From CBDFGN01 sp965247065 (lineage in GTDB: Bacteria; Bacteroidota; Bacteroidia; Cytophagales; Cyclobacteriaceae): 64,000 nt of DNA. The position numbers and the translations under genes were made by a program. This document shows positions 47,583 through 56,589 of this stretch, piece after piece. The number at the start of each line of letters is the position of its first letter. Position 1 is the first letter of the stretch. Location of the stretch: contig CBDFGN010000006.1 in NCBI GenBank assembly GCA_965247065.1, forward strand, positions 3,596,001 to 3,660,000. The letters run 5' to 3'. The notes below the pieces were generated by a model. The model searched no databases, was not told the DNA's origin, and saw only the letters and a program-made list of their open reading frames with translations.

Positions 47583-48389
47583 ATGGATCGATTAAAAGGT
47601 CAAATTGCCTGGATTAGCGGTGGTGCATCAGGTATGGGAGAAGCCATCGCGGAACTATTCGCCCAGGAAGGCGCCATGGTCGCCGTGGCTGACGTTCAGG
47701 CCGAACTTGGTCAAAATGTAGTCAAGCGCATTGAACAAAACGGTGGCAAGGCAGTTTTTCATGAGTGTGACGTAAGCCAGGAGGAACAAATTCGTAAATC
47801 AATTGACAGCACGGTTGATAGCTACGGGGGTATACAAATTGTAGTCAATTGCGCCGCGATTATACATGACAAGAAACTGGATGAGTGTACGGAAGAGGAC
47901 TGGGACAGGCTCATGGATGTTAACGTTAAATCCATCTTCTTTTCCATTAAACACGCCATTGCCCATCTTAGGAAAAATGACCGGAGCTACATGGCAAATA
48001 TCGGTTCAATAGGAAGTTTTATCGGGCAGGAACATGTACCGATCTACATTACCTCCAAACATGCTGTCTTGGGATTAAGTCGCTCGATTGCACTGGACTA
48101 TGCGGTTGATGGTCTTCGGTGCAACTGCATATGTCCGGGAATCACCGACACTCCGATGCTGCGGGCATATGTGGATACCACTCCCGATCCTGAGGCCTAT
48201 CTGGCTGAGCGTCTGCAGAGGGTACCGATTGGGGTCGCTATTATGCCTCATGATATCGCAAAAACGACCCTCTACCTCTGCTGTGAAGACTCTTCAGGTG
48301 TCACCGGGACATCGCTCGTAATAGACGGGGGTTATCTGACTCCTTCAGAATGGGAAGCGGGTACCACCAAGTTCATGGAGAAAAGATAA
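47583..48389 (+). CDS. Short-chain dehydrogenase/reductase (SDR)
   Basis: The 268-residue classical SDR has the glycine-rich cofactor motif as SGGASGMGEAIAE, an aspartate for NAD preference in VAVADVQAELG, and the active site Ser/Tyr/Lys in IGSIGSF and YITSKHAVLG. LRCNCICPGITDTPML is the usual C-terminal cofactor loop. Neighbours (M15 peptidase upstream, RhaM-like mutarotase 102 bases downstream) suggest a sugar dehydrogenase, for example of L-fucose or L-rhamnose, though sequence alone cannot fix this. The gene appears intact. Confidence 0.9.
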   Translation: MDRLKGQIAWISGGASGMGEAIAELFAQEGAMVAVADVQAELGQNVVKRIEQNGGKAVFHECDVSQEEQIRKSIDSTVDSYGGIQIVVNCAAIIHDKKLDECTEEDWDRLMDVNVKSIFFSIKHAIAHLRKNDRSYMANIGSIGSFIGQEHVPIYITSKHAVLGLSRSIALDYAVDGLRCNCICPGITDTPMLRAYVDTTPDPEAYLAERLQRVPIGVAIMPHDIAKTTLYLCCEDSSGVTGTSLVIDGGYLTPSEWEAGTTKFMEKR

Positions 48390-48491
48390 ATCCATCCAGA
48401 AGGCAATCCTTTCCAAGCCAGAAATAAATATGCGATTTGCAGGTGCAAAATAACTGCTAACGTAAATAATTAACCATTTAAATAAAGGAAA

Positions 48492-48809
48492 ATGCATTGT
48501 GCTGGTATGACTTTCAGGCTAAAGCCCGGGTGTTACCCCGAATATAAAAAAGCCCATGACGACTTATGGCCGGACGTTGCCGAAACCATGTCCTCCAACA
48601 ACGTCAGTATGGTGATTTATCGCTACGGGGATATGCTTTTTTGCCATGCAACTGCGCCCACCGAGCAGGACTGGCTCAATAGCTTGGAGGAAGTTCCTGC
48701 GATTGTGCGTTGGAATGAATACATGGCAAACTATCTCGTAACTGACGAGAATAACCAAATCATTTTTGAGGACATCGAACTGGCATTTGCCTTTGGGGAT
48801 TACGAATAG
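48492..48809 (+). CDS. rhaM: L-rhamnose mutarotase-like protein (RhaM)
   Basis: The 105 residues match the RhaM/DUF718 family: GMTFRLKPGCYPEYKKAHDD at the start with LWPDVAETM, then MVIYRYGDMLFCHATA and the C-terminal tail with NLV-type residues. RhaM interconverts alpha and beta anomers of L-rhamnose, and some members act on L-fucose. It follows an SDR in the same direction and probably supplies it with the correct sugar anomer. Length is typical (about 104 residues). A dispersed repeat lies just after its stop. Confidence 0.85.
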   Translation: MHCAGMTFRLKPGCYPEYKKAHDDLWPDVAETMSSNNVSMVIYRYGDMLFCHATAPTEQDWLNSLEEVPAIVRWNEYMANYLVTDENNQIIFEDIELAFAFGDYE

Positions 48810-48824
48810 ATAAATCTCGATCCC

Positions 48825-49045
48825 GATAGCCATCGGGACCAAGCAAGTCCGACCCTGAAGTATATTAAGTATAACTTCAAGACCAAAAACAAAACTCAAA
48901 ACAAGAGTCAATAGGGAGACTTTGCAGGAATTCAAAGAACTAAGCAACTCCATAATAGCAATAATCGCTAAATCAGATTAAAGCAATTTGACAGCTAGGT
49001 ATGCAGACTCAGATCTTAGAACGTTACCTTGTAGGCTGTGGTAAT
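48825..49045 (+). repeat. Dispersed repeat, copy D
   Basis: It starts with a small palindrome TCCCGATAGCCATCGGGA, then CCGACCCTGAAGTATATT followed by a degenerate second arm (48853-48882). The next part (AAAACAAAACTCAAAACAAG ... CAAAGAACTA ... ATCTTAGA) aligns with 57800-57990 of copy B. It lacks clear terminal repeats. Confidence 0.6.
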
Positions 49046-49169
49046 TAGCCAATTAACCGACGCTCTAAAAATTTAAATAAAGCTTTGTGCAACATGGGGT
49101 ATATCATGTTTTGAATTACATATACAAATCTGACTCTAATCAGATGGCTTTTCGTGGACTGGGGTTATT

Positions 49170-49406
49170 ATGATCATTCAGAGATATTGGCGTCAGTCGT
49201 GCCTTGGAACCTTCTTTTTAAGCTTGATTACCAGTTTCCTGTTCTCTACAGGAAGTGCCCTGGCCCAGCCTCCGGCAAATCCAGGTCAATTGCTGGCTTG
49301 GGAAGAAATGCCACCATTACCTGTCCCAGGGGGCTTGGCGGGAGCTTACGCTGGGGTAAGCCGCGGCGCATTGATTGTAGCGGGAGGGTTTATCCTGACC
49401 TTAAAA
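49170..49406 (+). pseudogene. N-terminal fragment of a kelch mutarotase-type protein
   Basis: The 79-codon fragment has a signal-like segment (FFLSLITSFLFSTGSALAQ), then WEEMPPLPVPGGLAGAYAGV and the first kelch blade SRGALIVAGG. It matches the start of the kelch-SSS fusion protein at 55257 (WEELPDIPQAVGGPLAGVSN). Homology ends at 49403, where the dispersed repeat begins (GCGATGTATTAG at 49409-49420). A second partial copy of the same start region (GGGGTTATTATGATCATT) lies at 50034-50058. It is a truncated relic. Confidence 0.65.
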
Positions 49407-49408
49407 GG

Positions 49409-50033
49409 GCGATGTATTAGAAATAGACAGGTCCTTGAACGTCTAAATAACTGAAAGGGATGATATACTCTTCCACTAAATCCCAAATCTCCAAATACCA
49501 AAATCCAGACAAATCCAAAACCCAGGAAGATACAAACCCAAACAAACATGATTCTCAACGCCTACAAGCAACCTAGCGCCGGACTTGAGCAGTTGTCGAG
49601 CATCCCCACTGTCTATACCAGAGCCTAATAGTTCCCTTGAGTTTCTACGTATGTCCTGGGCAAACCAGACAGTGCTTTCTCACAGATCGAATTTGGCCAT
49701 TTGCTTTTAACGACCCGCAAATGATACCTAGCAGACAGTCCAGTTTGGAGTTTTGTTTTGGTCCCGATGCGTGATCTGTTCGGGATCTTTAGAAGCTGAA
49801 TTAAGACCCCGTAACGGTGTCCGGGGATGGGTTAAGTCTTGGTCGCCTCCCCCCATTAGCCATTCCCGGATCTATTCCGGGATCTTATTTTGGCTTAAAC
49901 TAGACCATGTAAAGTTATCTAAAGACAATGACAAGTGGTTTGGTCATTGGAATTGGTGCTCTGGTATTGTCTGGAATTTCGAGCTTTGAGGTTTGGGATT
50001 TTTATAGATGTCTACCCTCCATGCCTCCAAACG
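49409..50033 (-). repeat. Dispersed repeat, copy C, inverted
   Basis: The left terminus GCGATGTATTAG followed by AAATAGACAGGTCC is the reverse complement of the right ends of copies A and B. The element continues with CCAAATCTCCAAATACC. At 49985-50000 it ends with a segment that reads GAGGTTTGGGATTTTTATAG, so the two flanks are inverted relative to each other, suggesting a long imperfect palindrome. No right terminal repeat was found. From 50034 a copy of the kelch gene start follows. No gene is seen from here to 50140. Confidence 0.55.
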
Positions 50034-50140
50034 GGGTTATTATGATCATTCCGAGATGCGGTCAATCGTCGCTTAGGAGTGAATGAGGTCTGTCGCTGTA
50101 TATACCTGAAAACTGGTTCAACGACGAGCAATGTGGGAAT

Positions 50141-50926
50141 CTAGCTAGTGCTCGGATTGGTGCCCTTAATGCCTGCAACTGTTTTATTGAAATAATCCGC
50201 AATTCCCACAACATCGGCGCCGACGCTGATAAACTGATAGCCCATATCCACTAATTCCTGGTAATTGTCTACACTGCCTGGTGTACCAGCGAACTTACCA
50301 TGCCTTTGTGCGACTTCGGCAACTCTTTTCCGCGTCTCAGCTATTTTTGGATTATCAAACCTGCCCGGAGTGCCAATTCCCTGACTAAAATCCGCAGGGC
50401 CGAAAAATAGCATATCTATACCTACCAGTTCGGCTATTTCCTCAATTTCCTCAAGCGGTTCGGGGTCTTCGATCTGAACGATGACAAATCGTTGCTCATT
50501 AGCCTGTTTGATATATTCGTCAACCGCTATCTGGCCATACGCTCCATCGGTATAACCACCATCCAGTGGCCTTCGGCCAATCGGATGGAACTTGGTATAG
50601 TAAACCACACTTTTGGCCTCTTTGAAATTCATCAGATGTGGAACCATGATACCTGTTGCATCCATCTCCAGGGGATGGATCAAATCGCTGTAACTGCCGC
50701 GCTTAACTCTTACAAGTGTATCCATATCGTGCATTTTGGCAGAACGGATGTGACCGAGAATATCTTTATCCGTGCTCGGTACGTGTTCCATATCAAGCCA
50801 AACACAATCAAAACCGGCTATAGCCGCAATTTCAGTTACCACAGGATCCAATAGATTCAACCCAACACAGGTGGCAGTTTGTCCCGCCCGCATTTTCTTC
50901 AATACTTTACTTGGTCGCATTTTCAT
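50141..50926 (-). CDS. HpcH/HpaI-family aldolase
   Basis: The 261-residue class II pyruvate aldolase has the conserved segments FDCVWLDMEHVPS (His base), LVRVKRGSYSDLI (substrate Arg), VIVQIEDPEPLEEIEEIA (metal Glu) and LFFGPADFSQGIG (metal Asp). The family cleaves 2-keto-3-deoxy acids such as 2-keto-3-deoxy-L-rhamnonate or 5-keto-4-deoxyglucarate to pyruvate and an aldehyde. It is the last gene of a minus-strand operon after two symporter genes, 10 bases after the second, so it probably splits the transported and converted acid. The exact substrate is open. Confidence 0.85.
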   Translation of the reverse strand: MKMRPSKVLKKMRAGQTATCVGLNLLDPVVTEIAAIAGFDCVWLDMEHVPSTDKDILGHIRSAKMHDMDTLVRVKRGSYSDLIHPLEMDATGIMVPHLMNFKEAKSVVYYTKFHPIGRRPLDGGYTDGAYGQIAVDEYIKQANEQRFVIVQIEDPEPLEEIEEIAELVGIDMLFFGPADFSQGIGTPGRFDNPKIAETRKRVAEVAQRHGKFAGTPGSVDNYQELVDMGYQFISVGADVVGIADYFNKTVAGIKGTNPSTS

Positions 50927-50936
50927 CGTAATTCCA

Positions 50937-52466
50937 TTATGATTTTGGTTGCTTTTCAGATTTATCTAATCTACTTATGACTACTCCGACAAAAAGCCCT
51001 ATCAGGGTAGATGCCGGCATTATAAGTGTCACCGAGAAAGGCGGGGTCAAGAAGCCAAACAGCCCTACTATTTGCTGAAAGTATGAGAAAAATACACCTG
51101 CCAAAAAACCTGTTATCAGAGCGCTCCAGGCTCCTGCAGGCGTGGAGTGCTTCACAAAGAATAATAGCAGGAATAACAAAAATACAGGAGCGGCTATAAA
51201 GTCGCTCACCCTGAAATTAACATCAAAAAGGTTTCCCCCGGGGATATACCCGATGGTATAACTCAACAGCAAGGCGATTAAGCCCGTCAACAAGCCAACA
51301 AGTTTTGCTTTTGCCACTAAATCATTATTGGATGCTCCGGCTTTTTGAAAACTGCTCCTGAAGTCAGTTATCACCACAGTGCTGATTGAGTTTATTCCGG
51401 AATCCATGCTGGACATGGCCGCGGCAAACAAAGCGGCCACTAATAATCCGGAAACCCCGGCCGGCAGAATAGCCCCGATGAAATGTGGAAACAAATCGTC
51501 GGCCTGAGCCGGTGCCGAAATTTGAGTATCTGCCAGTTGCATTGGAAATTTCGTGAAAAATCCGAGCAGCGCCATACCCACAGTCCATAATACAATTATT
51601 ATGAGCAGGTTACTAATCAGGCACAAACCAAAACTACGCCGAGCCTCTTTAATATCAGAGGTGCAGAGGAATCTTTGAACCATTACCTGATCAGAAGTAG
51701 CGATCAATATCCACCACAACCCATAACGCAACGTGGCCCTGAAAACCGTGACTCTCTCGAATGGATCGGCAGAGACGATCGGTACGTCCGGCCAGTGCAG
51801 TTGCGTCTTCAGCTCACCAAAATTCGGCCACCATGAGAATCCACCACATTTAATCGTAATAAAGATTATTGCACCTATGGCTCCACAGAAAAGGATCACA
51901 AACTGAATGACGTCAGTAATAATAACCGCCCTGATACCACCCAAAACAGTATAAACAGTTGCGAAAATACCGACAGCAGCCAGAACTAAGTTCAGCCCAA
52001 TACCGGTCATGGTTGAAACTGCATGGCTACACGTGTAGATAATAAAAGCCATCCAGGTCAGACGGGCAAAGACAAAAAGTCCGGAAGCCGCTTTTCTTAG
52101 CTTTGGACCGAACCGTTCTTCAAGCAATTCATAGGCGGAGGTTATTCTGTACTTCATCAACCGAGGAATGACCAGGTAACCTACCAGAACATAGCTGATC
52201 GGCAAGCTGGCCATACTCCACATCATTCCAGGGCCGTTCTTTATCATTTCCCCAGGGACAGTCAGGTAACTTATCGTGCTCAGCAAAGTAGCGAGCATTG
52301 ATATACCAACCAGCGTAGGATTCATACCCCGGCCAGCCAGGAAGTACTCCTCAGTAGATTTCTGCTTACGCGCTGACCAATAACCTATCACTAACATCCC
52401 GGCACCATAAGCCACAACTACTGCCAAATCGATTGTGCCCAAATGACCTATGCTTAGTCCGTCCAT
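50937..52466 (-). CDS. Sodium/solute symporter, SSS family
   Basis: The 509-residue protein has an SSS-type start (LAVVVAYGAGMLVIGYWSAR followed by KQKSTEEYFLAGRGM), about 13 membrane segments and the signature VLGGIRAVIITDVIQFVI near residue 175. The conserved AAAMSSMDSGINSISTVVIT lies near residue 355. The C-terminal helices look complete. It is 10 bases from the HpcH/HpaI aldolase gene and lies after the small ORF and kelch-SSS gene, so it probably imports a related sugar or sugar acid. Confidence 0.9.
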   Translation of the reverse strand: MDGLSIGHLGTIDLAVVVAYGAGMLVIGYWSARKQKSTEEYFLAGRGMNPTLVGISMLATLLSTISYLTVPGEMIKNGPGMMWSMASLPISYVLVGYLVIPRLMKYRITSAYELLEERFGPKLRKAASGLFVFARLTWMAFIIYTCSHAVSTMTGIGLNLVLAAVGIFATVYTVLGGIRAVIITDVIQFVILFCGAIGAIIFITIKCGGFSWWPNFGELKTQLHWPDVPIVSADPFERVTVFRATLRYGLWWILIATSDQVMVQRFLCTSDIKEARRSFGLCLISNLLIIIVLWTVGMALLGFFTKFPMQLADTQISAPAQADDLFPHFIGAILPAGVSGLLVAALFAAAMSSMDSGINSISTVVITDFRSSFQKAGASNNDLVAKAKLVGLLTGLIALLLSYTIGYIPGGNLFDVNFRVSDFIAAPVFLLFLLLFFVKHSTPAGAWSALITGFLAGVFFSYFQQIVGLFGFLTPPFSVTLIMPASTLIGLFVGVVISRLDKSEKQPKS

Positions 52467-52480
52467 ATCAAAAGACCTAT

Positions 52481-52657
52481 TTATCTTCCAAGCTCTTCTG
52501 CGAAGGTCCGAGACATTTCATTGAAGCAAGTGGGGCACCGATGTAATCGACCCCAAAAAATGCTGCTGGGATAGCCAACGATCTCGCCGTCAACTCGGAC
52601 CGTATATTTACCAACGGACAGATGTTTGGAAGCTATCCAGGAAATTTTGTTGTCCAT
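52481..52657 (-). CDS. Small ORF of 58 residues, overlapping stop of kelch-SSS gene
   Basis: The start ATG shares a base with the TGA stop of the kelch-SSS gene (TGATG at 52655-52659), which would allow coupled translation. The product begins MDNKISWIASKHLSVGKYTV and includes RCPTCFNEM, a CxxC that may bind a metal. It ends 14 bases before the SSS gene at 52466. I do not recognise a family, and it could be a decayed fragment. Confidence 0.4.
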   Translation of the reverse strand: MDNKISWIASKHLSVGKYTVRVDGEIVGYPSSIFWGRLHRCPTCFNEMSRTFAEELGR

Positions 52658-55257
52658 CAGGTTTGGGCGGGATCCCGTGGTCTTTTGGTAAAAATGGTTA
52701 AACCATCCAATGAATAGGGCTTCCCACTGGGGATAACCAGGCTGGCAACGAATCCTACCAGGACACAAACACTTACCCCGGTAACCACAAACAAAAAGAA
52801 GTGAACCTTGGTGAATTGCTGAACATAGTACATCACAACTGCACTAGTAATCAAACCGACCAAAACACCCCGGCTGTGAGCAGCCCGAGTGAAAATACCC
52901 AATATAAAAATACCTCCCAGCCCTCCACTAATAAGCCCGGATAAAATAAAAATCATGTCCCATATTGATTGGATCTCATAGGTTGCCAACAACACTGCGC
53001 TTCCCGTACCAACTACCCCTGCCAATACGGTAATCCACCGGGCCAGATTCAACCTATGAGCATCAGAAGTGGCGGTCTTGAACTGTCGGTAAAAATCAGT
53101 CACCACAGTAGTGGAGACACTGTTCATGCTACTATCCAGTGACGACATCGCTGCAGCAAACAAGGCAGCAATAATCAAACCTGAGATGCCTACCGGCAGC
53201 TGCTGCACGATGAATAGCGGAAGAATTGCGTCGGTTGTCAATTCTGGTTGCAATAGTTGAGGGTGATTTTGATAAAACAAAAATAGGCCTGTACCCAGGC
53301 CAAAAAAAATAATGGAAGATGGAGGGGACATCAGCGCATTGGTCCATAGTGATTTGGCAGCCTGCTTTTCGGTAGGTGTTGTAAGGTAACGCTGAATTAC
53401 GGTTTGGTCAGAGGTATAACCTAGAAAGGTACTTATCGTGGTACCGACTACTACCACCCAAACAGCGGTGGTAGTATAATCCGCACTCCAGTTTAACATG
53501 TCGAATTTGCCTTGACTCCAGGCAAAAGCAATCATATCGCCCACTCCGGCATCAAATTGGGTAATAATCAAAACCAGACCAATCACGGCACCTCCCATTA
53601 GCACCACCACCTGAATTACGTCCGTCCAGATAACAGCCTCAATTCCTCCCAGCACTGTGTAGAGCGTACTCAGGATCCCCATAGTCAAAATGGACAGATA
53701 CATATCAATCCCCGTAACCGTAGATAGAGCAACCGATGGCAAATACAACACAATTGCCATCCGGGCTACCTGTAACATCACAAAATTAAAACTTCCAATC
53801 AGGCGGATCAGGAGGTTAAATCTCAATTCCAGGTATTCATAAGCAGTGGTGATGTCCAGTCGCCGGAAGAACGGCAAATAAAAATAAATCACTAAGGGAG
53901 TAACGAGTATAATTCCACCTTGGCCGAGAAAATAGGTCCAATCGGTAGCATAGACCTTGGCAGGCAAGGCCATGAAAGTCAGGGCACTAAGTTGAGTGCC
54001 GAAAATACTCAAGCCGGCAGCCCACCAGGGTACCCTTTTCCCTCCCAGGAAAAAATCGTGAGTGGTCTTTTCCCGTTTTGAAAAGTAAATACCCATTAGA
54101 ACCAACAGTAAAAGATAGGCACCCACAACCGAGTAATTGATTGCACCGAATGCGGTTGTGGAGCTCTTTGGCCGGGCGAGCCACACTTTGGGTGAGCGGT
54201 GTGAGGCACGATCCTCTCCTGAGACAATTACTATACCTCCCTGCCATTCCAATGCCCGGGAGGTAACCACACCGGTTCCACCCGGCATTTCTCCCACTGT
54301 GGTCCAGGTATCGGTGATGGTGTGATAAGCCCGGATGGTGGGTGGCAGACCGGGATTATTGTCTTTCAACTCCCAGAATTGGTCATCCGCTTTGCAATCG
54401 GTACCGCTGAAAACCAGAATATGGGTGGGACCAAAAGGAATTACCACTCCTGCGGCTGCGGCCTGGTCCATATCGGCTAGCTTTTGCCATTCCTTTTCCA
54501 AAGGATCATAACGGTATCCGTCCAACAAACAGCGTCGGGGTATCTTGCCTTCGGGGACCTCGATGATCTCGGTCCCGCTGAATACGTAGACACCCATTTG
54601 CTCTCCATCACTTTGGGCCGCTACCAATGATATAAGACGCGACGGACCTGGCCAGGGCTCCAATACCTCCCATTCCCACTCCTCTTCTTTTTGGGAAAGA
54701 TCCAGAGCCCAGAAGTTTTTCAGGGCTGCCTTAGCGTCCATGCTTTCCTGGCCCCCGGCTACATAAATAACATCACCAACCTTCGCTGCGCCGGCGAAAG
54801 TGACCGGCCTTGGCAGATCCGGCAGAGAATCTATTTCAACCCTTTTTTCCAGGGGGTCCCACCGCATGCGGAAAACATTGGCATAAACCCGTACCGAATC
54901 ATGGCCCCCGATACAAACAATGCCATCATCGGTATTGATTGTTGCCGAATAAGCCAGGGCTCGGGGAAGACTGCCTCCTGTTTGCCATTGCTGGTCCCCT
55001 GCTTCAAGCACATAGATATCGTTATGCCAAATCTTAGTCCCTCCCTGAAACATTGAGGCTGTCCAGTAGGCTCCCCCTGCCGCCACCAGGGCATCATTAC
55101 TCACACCCGCTAAAGGGCCACCCACAGCCTGAGGAATATCGGGTAATTCCTCCCATTCAAAAAGCAGCTGGGGCTGATCCTCTTGTTCCACATTGGAACA
55201 AGCCATCATAAATATGCCGGAGAAGATGTACAGCCATTGCAATCCGCTATTTTTCAT
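52657..55257 (-). CDS. Kelch mutarotase-like / SSS symporter fusion protein
   Basis: The 866 residues combine two parts. A lipoprotein-like leader (LYIFSGIFMMACSN) precedes kelch blades of about 370 residues with repeated GG motifs (LVAAGGAYWTASM, GIVCIGGHDSVRVYANVFR, VIYVAGGQE), typical of NanM-like mutarotases that act on N-acetylneuraminate. From near residue 378 a complete SSS symporter follows (YSVVGAYLLLLVLMGIYFSK, then VLGGIEAVIWTDVIQVVVLM and AAAMSSLDSSMNSVSTTVVT). The propeller would sit in the periplasm and equilibrate or bind the sugar that the symporter carries. An IS982 copy ends 15 bases upstream of the start. Confidence 0.88.
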   Translation of the reverse strand: MKNSGLQWLYIFSGIFMMACSNVEQEDQPQLLFEWEELPDIPQAVGGPLAGVSNDALVAAGGAYWTASMFQGGTKIWHNDIYVLEAGDQQWQTGGSLPRALAYSATINTDDGIVCIGGHDSVRVYANVFRMRWDPLEKRVEIDSLPDLPRPVTFAGAAKVGDVIYVAGGQESMDAKAALKNFWALDLSQKEEEWEWEVLEPWPGPSRLISLVAAQSDGEQMGVYVFSGTEIIEVPEGKIPRRCLLDGYRYDPLEKEWQKLADMDQAAAAGVVIPFGPTHILVFSGTDCKADDQFWELKDNNPGLPPTIRAYHTITDTWTTVGEMPGGTGVVTSRALEWQGGIVIVSGEDRASHRSPKVWLARPKSSTTAFGAINYSVVGAYLLLLVLMGIYFSKREKTTHDFFLGGKRVPWWAAGLSIFGTQLSALTFMALPAKVYATDWTYFLGQGGIILVTPLVIYFYLPFFRRLDITTAYEYLELRFNLLIRLIGSFNFVMLQVARMAIVLYLPSVALSTVTGIDMYLSILTMGILSTLYTVLGGIEAVIWTDVIQVVVLMGGAVIGLVLIITQFDAGVGDMIAFAWSQGKFDMLNWSADYTTTAVWVVVVGTTISTFLGYTSDQTVIQRYLTTPTEKQAAKSLWTNALMSPPSSIIFFGLGTGLFLFYQNHPQLLQPELTTDAILPLFIVQQLPVGISGLIIAALFAAAMSSLDSSMNSVSTTVVTDFYRQFKTATSDAHRLNLARWITVLAGVVGTGSAVLLATYEIQSIWDMIFILSGLISGGLGGIFILGIFTRAAHSRGVLVGLITSAVVMYYVQQFTKVHFFLFVVTGVSVCVLVGFVASLVIPSGKPYSLDGLTIFTKRPRDPAQT

Positions 55258-55271
55258 TTTGAGGTATTTTA

Positions 55272-56302
55272 ACGTGAGTTCGATATAAAATAGAGTAGTT
55301 TATTGATAGAAAAAAGGCAGAAAATTAGTATATTAAGTCATTGACAATCAACAAAATAACTAATATTTCTGCCTATGTTAACTGCTACTAAAATTACTGA
55401 AATTTTTTGTTCCATTGACGATTTTTGTCTGGATTTTGTCCCAAAATTGGAAAAAAGATTGCTGGGAAGTAAAAAGCGCAACAAACCTGGTAAGCTTTCT
55501 TTATCCGAAGTAATGACTATACAGGTCTTGTTCCAGATCTCAGGATATCGAAATTTCAAGACCTTTTACAACACATACGTTTGTGGCCACTTGCGCTCCT
55601 TCTTTCCTGATGTGGTAAGCTATAACCGAATGGTAGAACTTTGTAGTGGAAGTCTTCTGCCAATGGCTATTTATCTGAAAACACAAGGGACTGGACAGTG
55701 TACAGGTATAAGTTTTATAGACAGCACTCCGTTAAGGGTCTGTCATAACAGACGGATCCATAACCATAAAGTATTTGAAGGGTTAGCTAAAAGAGGCTAT
55801 TGTTCCATCGGATGGTTCTACGGGTTTAAGCTCCATCTTATCACTGCTGATACGGGTGAAATCATCGATTTTATGCTCACACCGGGCAATGTGGATGACA
55901 GAAAGCCTCTTAAAATTGAACGGTTTATTAAGAAATTATTCGGAAAGCTCTTTGGTGATAAAGGCTACATCAGTAAGGAACTTTTTAAAAATCTGTTCTT
56001 CCGCGGAGTCCATCTGATAACCAAACTCAAACGCAATATGAAGTCCTCATCCTTAACCCCCATCATGGATGCTATAATGCTCCGTAAAAGGGCTATTTGT
56101 GAGACTATCATTGATCAACTTAAAAACATCTTCCAGATTGAACACTCCAGGCACAGGAGCCCAACTAATTTCCTTACCAACCTTTTCTCGGCTTTAATCG
56201 CTTACAACTTTTGCGAAAAAAAGCCCTCAATCAAATTGAACTACCAGGACACCGGTCAACTCTTTCTCGCTCTTTAATCATTCCTTATTGTCGAACTCAC
56301 GT
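55272..56302 (+). mobile_element. IS982-family insertion sequence, copy 2
   Basis: The 1,031-bp element has ACGTGAGTTCGA ends and a 7-bp target duplication TATTTTA (55265-55271 and 56303-56309). It lies in the orientation opposite to copy 1 and just upstream of the kelch-SSS gene start, so it probably separates that operon from its native promoter. Confidence 0.93.
55375..56277 (+). CDS. IS982-family transposase
   Basis: The 300 residues are the same as in copy 1 except for Tyr in place of His in GLAKRGYCSIGW. All catalytic-region segments (FIDSTPLRVCHNRRI, LFGDKGYI, RAICETIIDQL) are intact, and there is no internal stop. The near identity of the two copies points to recent transposition. 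It is transcribed away from the kelch-SSS gene. Confidence 0.95.
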   Translation: MLTATKITEIFCSIDDFCLDFVPKLEKRLLGSKKRNKPGKLSLSEVMTIQVLFQISGYRNFKTFYNTYVCGHLRSFFPDVVSYNRMVELCSGSLLPMAIYLKTQGTGQCTGISFIDSTPLRVCHNRRIHNHKVFEGLAKRGYCSIGWFYGFKLHLITADTGEIIDFMLTPGNVDDRKPLKIERFIKKLFGKLFGDKGYISKELFKNLFFRGVHLITKLKRNMKSSSLTPIMDAIMLRKRAICETIIDQLKNIFQIEHSRHRSPTNFLTNLFSALIAYNFCEKKPSIKLNYQDTGQLFLAL

Positions 56303-56309
56303 TATTTTA

Positions 56310-56589
56310 ATAGATCGTAAGGATTTAGGCACTAAGGGTTAATCACTGGATCTGGTGCATTCCAGGTTTTTCTGGAATCCAATCTGGATAAAGGGGCTTT
56401 CCTTTTCACATAGTTTGTCAAACTACACCTAGACTGTTTATCGACTAAAATAACCCCCTAAAGAACCCAGTTCCACTTACAAATTGATGAATTTTAGCAC
56501 TTTATTGACCCCGGTAAAGCTCAGGACATCCACAATAAGAATAATTAAAACATCGAAAACTAAATGCAAATGAATGAGGTATTGATTCT
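56310..56589. other. Intergenic, no supported gene
   Basis: About 280 bases lie between the IS982 target duplication and the DapA-family gene. If the IS separated a promoter from the kelch-SSS operon, that promoter would lie here, reading leftward. No repeat or RNA was recognised. Confidence 0.35.

Noticed and set aside
7509..56302. Composite transposon bounded by the two IS982 copies
   Set aside because: Each copy has its own, different target duplication (TAAATA and TATTTTA), so each arrived independently.
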